A DNA stretch of 64,000 nt from UBA1672 sp964352665 (GTDB taxonomy: Bacteria; Pseudomonadota; Alphaproteobacteria; Micavibrionales; Micavibrionaceae): positions 14,594-78,593 of the forward strand of contig CAYGSJ010000009.1 of assembly GCA_964352665.1 (NCBI GenBank), read 5' to 3'. Made by a program: the position numbers and the translations under genes. Positions within the stretch are counted from its first letter, which is position 1. Each line of letters begins with the position of its first letter. Below, piece by piece: positions 16,896 through 25,991 of this stretch. The notes beneath the pieces were generated by a model, which had not been told where the DNA came from, searched no databases, and saw nothing but the letters and a program-made list of their open reading frames with translations.

Positions 16896-17915
16896 ATGAG
16901 AGATTTCAAACCTAATAATTTGGATTTGAGCGACGGCTCTATTTTTATTACTGGTGGTACAGGTTCTTTTGGACGGTGCATGGTTGAAACCCTTGTTCGT
17001 GACTATAAGCCAAGACGCATCGTGGTTTATTCACGTGACGAATTGAAACAGTATGAAATGGAACAGCATCTTTCCCAATATGCCCCGCATTCCGTTCGCT
17101 TTTTTATTGGTGATATTCGTGACCGTGATCGCCTGGACATGGCCTTAAGGGGCACAGACATAGTTATTCATGCAGCCGCCTTGAAACAAGTACCCGCAGC
17201 TGAATACAATCCCATGGAATGTATAAAAACAAATGTAATGGGTGCGGAAAATGTTGTGCGTGCTGCTATTGATAACAAGGTTAAAAAGGTAATAGCTTTG
17301 TCGACAGATAAAGCAGCAAACCCAATTAATTTATACGGTGCAAGCAAGCTTGCTTCGGATAAAATTTTTGTATCCGGAAATAATATTTCCGGTGCTTCGA
17401 ATACCAGATTTTCAGTGGTTCGGTATGGAAATGTATTTGGATCCCGTGGTTCGGTCATTCCGTTTTTTAACAAGTTAAAGGAAGAGGGGGCAAAGACTAT
17501 TCCCATCACTGATGAACGCATGACAAGATTTTGGATTACATTAGAACAGGGTGTGGATTTTGTACTTTCCTCTTTAGAGATGATGCATGGCGGTGAAATA
17601 TTTGTTCCTAAAATTCCAAGCATGAAAATTACAGATCTGGCAAATACAATTGTTCCCGGGATCCCCCATGAAATAGTGGGAATAAGACCCGGAGAGAAGC
17701 TGCATGAAGTTATGGTGCCCTCTGATGACAGCAGAACAACACATGTTCTAGATGATAGATATGTGATCGAGCCATCCTTTAATTTTTGGCAAGCGAAAGA
17801 TGCAAAACGTTATCAGGAAAATGAAAAGGTGCCAGATGGATTTTATTATGCGAGTGATAATAATGAAGAATGGCTCGATAAAGATCAGTTGATGGAATTA
17901 ATGAAGGCGATATAA
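16896..17915 (+). CDS. pseB: UDP-N-acetylglucosamine 4,6-dehydratase (inverting), PseB
   Basis: First enzyme of pseudaminic acid synthesis: dehydrates UDP-GlcNAc at C4-C6 and inverts C5. The 339-residue extended SDR has the NAD motif GGTGSFG near the start and the family's active-site region STDKAANPINLYGASK (Lys and Tyr of YxxxK). The frame extends to a TTG 12 bases upstream, but the ATG at 16896 after a purine-rich GAGAGAGAG run is preferred. It is followed one base later by pseC. Retaining dehydratases (PglF, CapD) are much longer; the size and pseC/pseG/pseI/pseF linkage support PseB. Confidence 0.92.
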   Translation: MRDFKPNNLDLSDGSIFITGGTGSFGRCMVETLVRDYKPRRIVVYSRDELKQYEMEQHLSQYAPHSVRFFIGDIRDRDRLDMALRGTDIVIHAAALKQVPAAEYNPMECIKTNVMGAENVVRAAIDNKVKKVIALSTDKAANPINLYGASKLASDKIFVSGNNISGASNTRFSVVRYGNVFGSRGSVIPFFNKLKEEGAKTIPITDERMTRFWITLEQGVDFVLSSLEMMHGGEIFVPKIPSMKITDLANTIVPGIPHEIVGIRPGEKLHEVMVPSDDSRTTHVLDDRYVIEPSFNFWQAKDAKRYQENEKVPDGFYYASDNNEEWLDKDQLMELMKAI

Positions 17916-17916
17916 A

Positions 17917-19062
17917 ATGCTTCCTTATGGGCGACAAACGATTGAGCAAGATGATATTGATGCAGTTGCTGAAGCCTTAAAAGGGGATTTTCTGACTACG
18001 GGCCCCTATGTAGAAAGGTTCGAAGAAGCTTTTTGTGAACTGACCGGTGCAAAATATACTGTATCTTGCGCAAATGGTACGGTAGCACTTCATTTGGCTT
18101 GCCTTGCACTGGATCTATCCGCCACTGATTGTGTGATTGTCCCTTCGGTAACTTTTTTAGCAACGGCTAACGCTGCTCGTTATTGTGGTGCCGATGTTGT
18201 GTTTTGTGATGTTGATCCACGAACCGGATTAATGACTGCCGAAACATTTGAACAGGCGTTGCAAATAGCAAAGGAAAGAAACTTGCAACCACGTGCTGTT
18301 TTACCAGTTCATTTAACAGGGCAGCCGGTAAATTTAAAGGCAATAAAAAAGATAGCCGATAAAGAAGATATCACAGTTATTGCAGATGCTTGCCATGCGG
18401 TAGGGGGTGAATATGAAGGTTCACCGATAGGCGCGTGTGAATTTGAGGATATGTCTACTTTCTCATTCCATCCGGTAAAAACCATAGCTATGGGTGAGGG
18501 GGGTGCCATTACAACAAACGATGAGACATTAGCAAATCGTATGAAGCTCTTTCGTCATCACGGTATGGTTCGTGATGATAGCGTGCAGCCCTGGTTCTAT
18601 GAAATGACAGAGTTGGGTTACAACTATCGTTTAACTGACATTCAATGTGCTCTAGGATTATCTCAAATCAAAAAAATAGACCGTTTTATTGAAAAAAGAG
18701 AAAAATTTGTATCTCTGTATAATCAGCGTTTTGAAAAAATGTCGCCACACCTAAAATCCCCCCCTCGTGTTCAGCAGGAAAAGATAGGTTGGCATCTTTA
18801 CGCAGTTCAAATTGATTTTGGGGCTATTGGCAAAACCCGGGCTCAAGTTATGGCTATTTTAAAGGAAAAAGGTGTAGGCACGCAGGTTCATTATATTCCC
18901 ATTCATACACAGCCATATTATCAAGAGATTTATGGAGTGCAGAATTTGTCCGGAGCAGAAGCGTATTATCAACAAACCCTTTCTTTACCGCTTTATCCTT
19001 CTATGGAGGAAGATAATATTGATTATGTTTCTAATGCAGTCCTTGAAATAATTGGTATATAG
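17917..19062 (+). CDS. pseC: UDP-4-amino-4,6-dideoxy-N-acetyl-altrosamine transaminase, PseC
   Basis: PLP-dependent DegT/DnrJ-family aminotransferase of 381 residues that aminates the 4-keto product of PseB. The PLP-binding lysine is Lys188 in FHPVKTIAMGEGGAITTN, and the PLP-ring Asp lies in VIADACHAVGG. The C-terminal VGTQVHYIPIHTQPYY matches the sugar-aminotransferase substrate loop. Starts one base after the pseB stop, so it is translationally coupled. Other sugar aminotransferases share this fold; adjacency to pseB makes PseC the best assignment. Confidence 0.9.
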   Translation: MLPYGRQTIEQDDIDAVAEALKGDFLTTGPYVERFEEAFCELTGAKYTVSCANGTVALHLACLALDLSATDCVIVPSVTFLATANAARYCGADVVFCDVDPRTGLMTAETFEQALQIAKERNLQPRAVLPVHLTGQPVNLKAIKKIADKEDITVIADACHAVGGEYEGSPIGACEFEDMSTFSFHPVKTIAMGEGGAITTNDETLANRMKLFRHHGMVRDDSVQPWFYEMTELGYNYRLTDIQCALGLSQIKKIDRFIEKREKFVSLYNQRFEKMSPHLKSPPRVQQEKIGWHLYAVQIDFGAIGKTRAQVMAILKEKGVGTQVHYIPIHTQPYYQEIYGVQNLSGAEAYYQQTLSLPLYPSMEEDNIDYVSNAVLEIIGI

Positions 19063-19070
19063 GTATTGGG

Positions 19071-20036
19071 ATGAGTAATTTAAAAGCTATATCTTATGTG
19101 GACGATCCACAAAGTTTTTTATCACGCCTGAATGATGCTAGTTTTGATCTTCCGTCACCATTGGAATTCGCATTGGAAAGTCGCTATAGACAGGCTGAAT
19201 TAGGAAAAAAATTTTCTGATTTATCCTTTTGTATACTTAAAAACGACGTTGCATCCGCCTTTATTTTTGCACATAAATTTGATGAATTTGTAGGATTTAA
19301 CGGCAGTGGTGCAGAAGTTTACTCTCAGGATATTGATAAAAAGATGGCCGGGTTTATACTTGATGAGCTAATTTCTTCTGCTCGGAGAAACAACTGCAAC
19401 ATTATAAAAATTGATGATCTCTTTACACTGAACGAACTGTCTATTTTAGGACAAGAGGCCTTTAACAGAAAAGGGGTTCCTGGTTTGCTGCTACGTGCCA
19501 GTCAAAATTTATTGCAAGATGAAGAAGCGCTGCATAGGGGGTTGCGGCAAAGTTATAAAGCGCTTGTGAACCAAGGGCGCAGAGAAATAGATTTTCAGTT
19601 TATGTCGCATGATAATGCGAACGAGAGTCAGTTCCGGGATTTCCAAGAGTTTCATAAACAAGTTTCTGGAAAAGAAACACGGCCAAAAGAAAGCTGGGAT
19701 GTTCAGTTTGAAATGATCAAGGCAGGGACGGCGCAACTTATTTTAGGGTATATGGAACCTTACGGCCTTGTTTCTTCTGCTTTATTTACTGATTTTGGGT
19801 ATACTACGTCCTATGCTGTTGCTGTCTATAACAGGGACTTGTTTGATAAACCCCTTGCACATGCAAATGTTTATGAGGGCATGATTCAAGCAAAAAAACG
19901 AGAACAAAAAGTTTTTAATCTGGGTGTTATTCCTACCTATGATCCTGCTCGTGAAAAAGAATATAATATTGGTAAATTTAAAAAAGGGTTTTGCCGCAAC
20001 CTTTTAGCGTTTATAGAGTGGAACATAAAAGTTTAG
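19071..20036 (+). CDS. FemAB/GNAT-like acyltransferase, possible PseH replacement
   Basis: A 321-residue protein of the FemAB/BioF2-like acyltransferase type. The C-terminal half (about 165-321) has RQSYKALVNQGRREIDF, a predicted substrate region and LGYMEPYGLVSSALFTDFG, typical of the second GNAT fold of this group. The N-terminal half is divergent. It sits directly after pseC, where the N4-acetyltransferase PseH is expected, and no conventional short GNAT is found in the cluster. I infer that it acylates the 4-amino sugar, possibly with a group other than acetyl. Confidence 0.6.
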   Translation: MSNLKAISYVDDPQSFLSRLNDASFDLPSPLEFALESRYRQAELGKKFSDLSFCILKNDVASAFIFAHKFDEFVGFNGSGAEVYSQDIDKKMAGFILDELISSARRNNCNIIKIDDLFTLNELSILGQEAFNRKGVPGLLLRASQNLLQDEEALHRGLRQSYKALVNQGRREIDFQFMSHDNANESQFRDFQEFHKQVSGKETRPKESWDVQFEMIKAGTAQLILGYMEPYGLVSSALFTDFGYTTSYAVAVYNRDLFDKPLAHANVYEGMIQAKKREQKVFNLGVIPTYDPAREKEYNIGKFKKGFCRNLLAFIEWNIKV

Positions 20037-20048
20037 AGGATAAGGATT

Positions 20049-20783
20049 ATGTCGCATTTTGATACGTATGGGCGGATGGCCAAGGCTGATGTTGACGATA
20101 TCATTCAAAATGGCCGTTATTATGCTCAGGCGGATGCAGAAAAGTTTGTTCCGGAGGATGTGTTCAAGAAATTGCGGTTAAATGAGAATGATGTTTTTCT
20201 TGATGTAGGATGTGGTTTGGGCTTGAATTTATATCCTGCCCTTACGGTTGTAAAAGAAGCCCATGCTTGTGATCATACCAATGTAATTGATCAATTAGTC
20301 GCAAGGGGCGGGCAGAAAGATATCGTATTTCATAGAGGAAATTTTTTAGATATTGATTTTGCTGGAAAGTATTCCAAAATCCTGTCCTACAGCGTTCTAC
20401 CTGCGCTACCTAATAAAGAGGTTGTATTAAAGTTCATAGAAAAAATTACTATGTTGCTCGATCCCTCAGGCATCGCTTTGTTAGGTGATTTGGCCAATGT
20501 AGATAAAAAGGCGCGCTTTATGAATTCAAAGAGAGGGCAGGCCTTTCAAAAAGAATGGCAAGCTCTTGTTGAGCAGTATCCGGATCAAATCGATATTGCG
20601 CAATTTCAGGAAGAAGGGGACGCAAATGCTGTGCGGATAAACGATGATTTTATAATCGAAATGCTCAAATTTGTTCGTCACTTGGGTTTTCATGCTTATG
20701 TTGTAGATCAACCCCAACACTTACCTTTTGGCAATACACGGGAAGATATTGTGATTGTTGGGCCTGAATATGAGGATTTATAA
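20049..20783 (+). CDS. SAM-dependent methyltransferase
   Basis: Class I methyltransferase-like protein of 244 residues. Motif I is FLDVGCGLGLNLYPAL (about 57-72) with the acidic motif II region ACDHTNV downstream. The rest of the Rossmann fold is recognisable, including the KILSYSVLPALP region. It lies 12 bases after the acyltransferase gene in the same operon, so it probably O- or N-methylates the nonulosonic acid or a neighbouring sugar. The substrate cannot be read from sequence. Confidence 0.7.
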   Translation: MSHFDTYGRMAKADVDDIIQNGRYYAQADAEKFVPEDVFKKLRLNENDVFLDVGCGLGLNLYPALTVVKEAHACDHTNVIDQLVARGGQKDIVFHRGNFLDIDFAGKYSKILSYSVLPALPNKEVVLKFIEKITMLLDPSGIALLGDLANVDKKARFMNSKRGQAFQKEWQALVEQYPDQIDIAQFQEEGDANAVRINDDFIIEMLKFVRHLGFHAYVVDQPQHLPFGNTREDIVIVGPEYEDL

Positions 20784-20789
20784 GAAAAT

Positions 20790-22190
20790 ATGATGACGGA
20801 AAATGCCCATATCATTGTTGGTGCTGGTTTAGCAGGATTGTTTTCCGCCAGAGTTTTAGTGAACCAAGGCTACAAAAACATATTTGTTATTGAAAAGTCA
20901 GAGAATGTCGGCGGGTTATTACAGCATTCCAATGTTCAAAATCCCTTAAATGACGGTGAGGACTTTACATTTGATTGCGGTACTCATTTTGTACTAAGCC
21001 CAAAAACCGGACCAATTAAAGAAATTATTCGACAAGATATCAATTTGTCCGACTACCATGTTTTTGAAAGTAGTTTGCAAGAGGGGCATATTCTCAATGG
21101 TGCCCTTTATCAAAATAGTGGCTGTGCGAGTGTTGAATCGTTATCAAGTGAGGTTCAATCCAAAATCAAATTGGAATTAAAGGCGCTCCACGATGATCGT
21201 TCTAAACCCCTTACTCCTAAAAACCTGTATGAGGCCTGTAGACACCGATATGGTGAGACAGCAACGCAGGTAATTTATGCGCCGGCATATTATAAATATA
21301 CAGGGTTAGGTCTTGAGGATCTTTCTGTCTCGATGGATGGTTTTTTTGCCCCGTCCAGACTGATAATTGAAGATCAGAAAAAAAGTAAAGAACTGAAACA
21401 AGACGAGGACTGGGACTGGCGTATCGCTTACGCGGATTGTCAGGACGGTAACTCCGATATTCTCAAATACTATCCTAAAGCAGCAGGCATAGGGTTATGG
21501 CTCGATCAAATGGCCAATAATCTCAAAGCGGAAGGCGTGCAGATTTTAACAGATACGACGCTTGATGCTGTAAAAACCAATGAGAGCAAAATAAAAGAAG
21601 TTTCTTTGTCAAATGGTATGATTTTGCCTTGTGACACATTGATTTGGTCTTTGCCTGCAATATTTCTCTCTTTTTTAACAAAAACCGAAGTGCCATCTCA
21701 AAAACCCCATATGCGACAAGTTCTAACTATACATTTTCTAGTCAATCAAAAGCCAATAGAGCGGCCCTATTGGGTAACGGTATATGACCCAGATTTTAAG
21801 TCTTATCGTGTGACGCTTTATGATAATTACAGTCCACGTCATTCTGATGTTTATCGTATTACGGTTGAAATTCTTCACGAGGACGAGCGTGAAATAAGCC
21901 CTAATCTTGAAAAAGAGATATTTAAAGAATTGCAAGACATGAATATCGTAAACAATAATACGAAATGTCTATGGTCATCTTGTGAAAATAACCCAAATGG
22001 TTTTCCTGTTCTTTCACCAGGCTTTGATGAGATTTATATGAAGCAGATTCAAATTCTGGAATCTACTTATAAAAACATGAAAATAGTAGGAAGACGAACA
22101 GATACAGGGTCTGGGCAACTTTCAGTTATGGCACATATATGGAATACATTTGAGTTGGAAAAAAATGAAAAGAAGAATCTTGCATCTTGA
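20790..22190 (+). CDS. FAD-dependent amine-oxidase-fold oxidoreductase
   Basis: A 466-residue flavoprotein with an N-terminal dinucleotide motif VGAGLAGLFSARVL followed by IEKSENVGG, as in protoporphyrinogen oxidase, UDP-galactopyranose mutase and related amine-oxidase-fold enzymes. The C-terminal FAD-contact region is VGRRTDTGSGQLSVM. An alternative ATG lies one codon downstream. It overlaps the next gene by 26 bases. In similar glycan clusters such proteins oxidise, isomerise or mutate sugars, but the reaction here is unknown. Confidence 0.68.
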   Translation: MMTENAHIIVGAGLAGLFSARVLVNQGYKNIFVIEKSENVGGLLQHSNVQNPLNDGEDFTFDCGTHFVLSPKTGPIKEIIRQDINLSDYHVFESSLQEGHILNGALYQNSGCASVESLSSEVQSKIKLELKALHDDRSKPLTPKNLYEACRHRYGETATQVIYAPAYYKYTGLGLEDLSVSMDGFFAPSRLIIEDQKKSKELKQDEDWDWRIAYADCQDGNSDILKYYPKAAGIGLWLDQMANNLKAEGVQILTDTTLDAVKTNESKIKEVSLSNGMILPCDTLIWSLPAIFLSFLTKTEVPSQKPHMRQVLTIHFLVNQKPIERPYWVTVYDPDFKSYRVTLYDNYSPRHSDVYRITVEILHEDEREISPNLEKEIFKELQDMNIVNNNTKCLWSSCENNPNGFPVLSPGFDEIYMKQIQILESTYKNMKIVGRRTDTGSGQLSVMAHIWNTFELEKNEKKNLAS

Positions 22191-23799
22191 TATAGAAAAT
22201 ATCAAAGTTGATCAAAATGGAGTAAAGGACTTTTTTTGGCCTGTGTCTTATTCAGAGCGACAATTTTTTGCTGATCAGCTGATGCAGGGATACACGAGCT
22301 TAATACAAAAACACCAAAATTCACCACAGATTTTATCTTATAAAGTGCTTTATAAATACTATGTAACCGAAGCTTTAGCAGTCTTTAATTGTGATCTGCT
22401 CAAGAAACGATTAGAGAGCAATTCTTACCAACCTATTTTAAAAAAAGAAATGCGAGTATGGGGCGCGTTATTAAACGATGAGAGACCTGAAGATCCCGGT
22501 TTTTTGAATGTTTTTAGAAATGGCCCTGCTAGAGCAAAAAAATCAAGTTTTCTAAAAAAGATAAAAAGGCTTTCTAAACTTATTAATATGAAACAAGCAG
22601 GTTTAAATGTTGGAAGTTTGAAGCTTAAACCCATTACGAAATCTGTTTTGTTAAATGATATTATAGCAACACAACGAACTGACCTTATTCAAAAACACGC
22701 TAATACTGTTAGCCAAGACGTTGTTTTTTGTCGATCCGATCGTTGGTTTAGTGGTTTAAACCCGCAAGAGATAAACCAAGAGCTTAGAAATATGGATGAA
22801 ACATTCGAGACAAGTGTCATGAATATAGTTTCAAAGCTTTATAAAGAACATGGTATTGAGTTCTCTGGGCCATCTTTTTTATATTTACAAAATATTTTAA
22901 GCGAGGGATCCGCCTGTGTTAGGGCACATTATAAAAAATTATTAAGTGTACAACCCGATAGCTTACCCAAAACTGTTTGGACAGGAACAGCGGGATATAT
23001 ATGGGATATTTTATTAAGATCAGCAGTTCTGGAGGTGCATAAAGGTCACGTTACAGGACATGATCATGGGGCTGGACTAGGGCATGTATCAAATCCGTGC
23101 ATGGGGTCTAATGAATTATGGCACTGTTCGGCCTTTGTATGTCTAAATAAAAATCAAGCAAGTGAGATGGAGGATCGGACTGCTTCATGGTACTGCTTTG
23201 ATCATCAGCCTCCCCAGCTTTCTTATGTGCCTGATACACAGTCTGAGGAAAAAGAGTTTGTCTCGTACGAACGATTTTTAGTAGAAAGACCAAATATTAA
23301 GACCATCATAGTGCTAGCAACTTTGTATGGCGGTGATCGCGTGTGGATGGGACCATGCTCGCCGGATATTGTACATTTAGATTGGCAGGCTCGTGTTGTT
23401 TTTAAGCTTCGGTCTTGGGGATATAATGTAATTGTAAAAATTCATCCGGAAACACCAATTATGCCACCCCAGATCATTAAAGATTTAGGTGCAAGTATTC
23501 GCTCAGAGCCGTTGGAAGATATGATGGAGGAGGGTGATTTAATTCTATTTGATTGTTTGTATACTACAGTTTTTCGGTCTGTTGTTTCATCCAATCTTCC
23601 TATGGTAATGATTGATTTCTATAATCATCCGTGGACGGAAAAGGGTCTAAATCTAATTGAAAAGCGTGCCGGATTTGTGAAGGGTTCTTTCGATGAAAAG
23701 AATAGAGAGGCAGTTAATTGGTCTGAATTAAAAACTGCTATTGATACAGCAAGTTCAAAACACAACAATAAAGAGTTTTTTAATTACTATTATGCCTGA
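22165..23799 (+). CDS. Putative GT-B glycan transferase, family uncertain
   Basis: A 544-residue protein I cannot assign firmly. From the ATG at 22165 (a TTG at 22150 is also possible) it begins MKRRILHLDIENIKVD. The C-terminal half has a GHDHGAGLGH motif (298-307), TIIVLATLYGGDRVWMGP, VIVKIHPETPIMPP and LFDCLYTTVFRSVVSSNLP. These resemble the nucleotide-binding half of capsule/CDP-glycerol-type GT-B transferases and LIC12162-like proteins. It overlaps the flavoprotein gene upstream and the aldo-keto reductase gene downstream. A nonulosonic acid transferase role is plausible from context only. Confidence 0.5.
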   Translation: MKRRILHLDIENIKVDQNGVKDFFWPVSYSERQFFADQLMQGYTSLIQKHQNSPQILSYKVLYKYYVTEALAVFNCDLLKKRLESNSYQPILKKEMRVWGALLNDERPEDPGFLNVFRNGPARAKKSSFLKKIKRLSKLINMKQAGLNVGSLKLKPITKSVLLNDIIATQRTDLIQKHANTVSQDVVFCRSDRWFSGLNPQEINQELRNMDETFETSVMNIVSKLYKEHGIEFSGPSFLYLQNILSEGSACVRAHYKKLLSVQPDSLPKTVWTGTAGYIWDILLRSAVLEVHKGHVTGHDHGAGLGHVSNPCMGSNELWHCSAFVCLNKNQASEMEDRTASWYCFDHQPPQLSYVPDTQSEEKEFVSYERFLVERPNIKTIIVLATLYGGDRVWMGPCSPDIVHLDWQARVVFKLRSWGYNVIVKIHPETPIMPPQIIKDLGASIRSEPLEDMMEEGDLILFDCLYTTVFRSVVSSNLPMVMIDFYNHPWTEKGLNLIEKRAGFVKGSFDEKNREAVNWSELKTAIDTASSKHNNKEFFNYYYA

Positions 23800-24688
23800 A
23801 AATTTTTTGCATAAATTAGGTTTGGGGACCGTGCAGTTTGGTCTGGATTATGGTGTTTCCAACTCGTCCGGTAAAACACCAGAATCTGAAGTGGCACGTA
23901 TTATAGAGTTTGCACAAAAAATTGGTTTAAAAACAATAGATACGGCGCATCTATATGGCAACAGTGAAGAAGTTTTGGGACATGTTTTAGAACCGGAAAA
24001 TGGTTTTGAAATTGTTACTAAAACAATTCCGGTAAAAAAACCGATTATTTCTACAGAAGATGTTGATTTAGTCAGGAATGGCTTTGAATCTTCATTATCA
24101 CGACTGAACCAAAACTTTGTGTACGGTATTTTACTTCACCACCCAGAAGATTTAAAAAGTCAAAACGGAGCTACATTACATAAATTTCTGTGTGATTTAA
24201 GAGCACAAGGCAAAGTCAAAAAAATAGGGGCCTCTGTTTATGATGAGGAGCAAATCAATTTTGTTCTAGATAATTTCGATATAGATATGGTTCAGCTACC
24301 AATGAATGTTTTCGACCAAAGACTTCTAAAAAACGGGGTTTTGAAGAAGTTGAAAACCAGAAATATAGAAATCCATGTTCGCTCTGCTTTTTTACAAGGT
24401 GTGATTTTTATGTCGCCCGAGGATCTGCCTGAACCTCTTCAAGGCATTTCTGAAACACTCAAAAATTTTAAAGAATGGTCATCAATACGAAAAATAGAGC
24501 CTATGGCTGCTGCACTTTCTTTTTTGATGTCAAACAAGGATATTGACCGCGTGATCTGCGGTGTAAATAGCTTTCAGCAGTTGGAAGGGCTTGTTTCTGT
24601 GGTGTCAAATTTACCTGTATATGATCAAGAGGTATTTAATTCCTTTGCAATCAATGATACATCTTTGATTGATCCTTCCAAATGGTGA
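23792..24688 (+). CDS. Aldo/keto reductase
   Basis: NAD(P)H-dependent aldo/keto reductase of 298 residues. The TIM-barrel start HKLGLGTVQFGLDYG is followed by the catalytic Asp and Tyr in IDTAHLYGNSEEVLG, Lys in VTKTIP and His in LLHHPED, so the tetrad appears intact. The chosen ATG overlaps the previous gene by eight bases; a longer frame starts inside that gene and is unlikely. Reductases of this type act on sugar or nonulosonic acid intermediates in several glycosylation clusters. The substrate is unknown. Confidence 0.78.
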   Translation: MPENFLHKLGLGTVQFGLDYGVSNSSGKTPESEVARIIEFAQKIGLKTIDTAHLYGNSEEVLGHVLEPENGFEIVTKTIPVKKPIISTEDVDLVRNGFESSLSRLNQNFVYGILLHHPEDLKSQNGATLHKFLCDLRAQGKVKKIGASVYDEEQINFVLDNFDIDMVQLPMNVFDQRLLKNGVLKKLKTRNIEIHVRSAFLQGVIFMSPEDLPEPLQGISETLKNFKEWSSIRKIEPMAAALSFLMSNKDIDRVICGVNSFQQLEGLVSVVSNLPVYDQEVFNSFAINDTSLIDPSKW

Positions 24689-24692
24689 GTAA

Positions 24693-25991
24693 ATGGTTAA
24701 ATCATACAAAAAGTCAGAAGAACTCCTAGCGCGCGCAGAGAAATCTATTCCTCTGGGCACACAGACTTTTAGCAAAAGCAGAACACAGTTTCCCTATGGG
24801 ATATCCCCTTATTTTATTCAACGCGGAGAGGGGAGCCGCGTCTGGGATGTTGATGGAAACGAATATATCGATTTAATTAACGGATTGGCGGCTATTACTC
24901 TGGGTTATAAGGATCCTGATGTAACCGAAGCTGTCAAAAAGCAATTAGAAGAAGGCGTAATTTTCTCTCTGGCCCACCCCATTGAAATGCAGGTTGCTGA
25001 AAAAATTATAGAAATGGTGCCCTGTGCAGAAAAGGTTCGCTTTGGTAAAAACGGTTCTGATGCTACATCAGGGGCTATTCGCCTAGCGCGCGCGTACACA
25101 GGCCGGGACCATGTTTTGGTTTGCGGTTATCACGGTTGGCAAGACTGGTATATAGGTGCTACACCGCGTAATATTGGGGTTCCGGAATCAACACGCGCTC
25201 TAACCCATACATTTGATTTTAACAATCTGCAAAGCTTGGAAGACTTGTTAAATGAATATCAGGGTCAGGTCGCTGCTGTTATTTTAGAACCGATGAACGT
25301 TACCTTCCCAGAAGCAGGTTTTTTAGAAGGTGTTAAAGAATTAACCCATAAGCACGGCGCCGTACTTGTATTTGATGAAATTGTGACGGGTTTTAGACAT
25401 GCTAATGGAGGTGCCCAAGAATATTTCGGGGTTATACCTGATTTAGCGACTTTTGGAAAAGGATTAGCAAATGGCTATCCGGTCTCAGCTATAGCCGGAA
25501 AAGCCGAGATCATGAATTTGCTTGAAGAAGTTTATTTTTCTTTTACTTTCGGGGGAGAGGCCCTTTCTTTGGCGGCTTCGCTTGCGACTCTTAATAAGCT
25601 GCAATCACACAATGTTATTGAAGAAATGTCAAAAAAGGGGCGGCGTCTGAATGATGCAGTCAAAGCACTTATTGAAAAAAATAATTTTCAGGACACCATA
25701 AAAATTTCTGGCCATCCAGCCTGGTCCTTTTTACAAGTTAAAGATCATGCAAAGTATGACAGCGCCACAGTCAAAACTTTTTTTATGCAAGAAATGATGG
25801 ACAACGGAATATTGACACTGGGCTCTCACTTGTTGAGTTACGCACACACAGACGAAGACATTGATGCTGTGATAACATCTTACGAGAGCTTTTTACAAAA
25901 ACTGAGGGAAAATATTGATTCAGGATTATTGCTTGAATCCCTTCGCTGTGAACCGCTCAGACCCTTATTTAAGGTTAGAAAAGATACATGA
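24693..25991 (+). CDS. Class III aminotransferase (glutamate-1-semialdehyde aminomutase-like)
   Basis: PLP enzyme of 432 residues resembling glutamate-1-semialdehyde aminomutase and the related sugar/spore-coat aminotransferases. It has the N-terminal GNEYIDLINGLAAITLGY, the PLP-cofactor Asp in VFDEIVTGFRH and Lys256 in ATFGKGLANGYP. Inside an operon of nonulosonic acid genes it is unlikely to serve tetrapyrrole synthesis. It more likely aminates a keto sugar, giving the cluster a second transaminase besides PseC. It overlaps pseG by ATGA. Confidence 0.78.
   Translation: MVKSYKKSEELLARAEKSIPLGTQTFSKSRTQFPYGISPYFIQRGEGSRVWDVDGNEYIDLINGLAAITLGYKDPDVTEAVKKQLEEGVIFSLAHPIEMQVAEKIIEMVPCAEKVRFGKNGSDATSGAIRLARAYTGRDHVLVCGYHGWQDWYIGATPRNIGVPESTRALTHTFDFNNLQSLEDLLNEYQGQVAAVILEPMNVTFPEAGFLEGVKELTHKHGAVLVFDEIVTGFRHANGGAQEYFGVIPDLATFGKGLANGYPVSAIAGKAEIMNLLEEVYFSFTFGGEALSLAASLATLNKLQSHNVIEEMSKKGRRLNDAVKALIEKNNFQDTIKISGHPAWSFLQVKDHAKYDSATVKTFFMQEMMDNGILTLGSHLLSYAHTDEDIDAVITSYESFLQKLRENIDSGLLLESLRCEPLRPLFKVRKDT

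Noticed and set aside
24693..25991. Tetrapyrrole gene hemL
   Set aside because: Despite similarity to glutamate-1-semialdehyde aminomutase, it is locked by overlap into a sugar operon, so a housekeeping heme role is unlikely.
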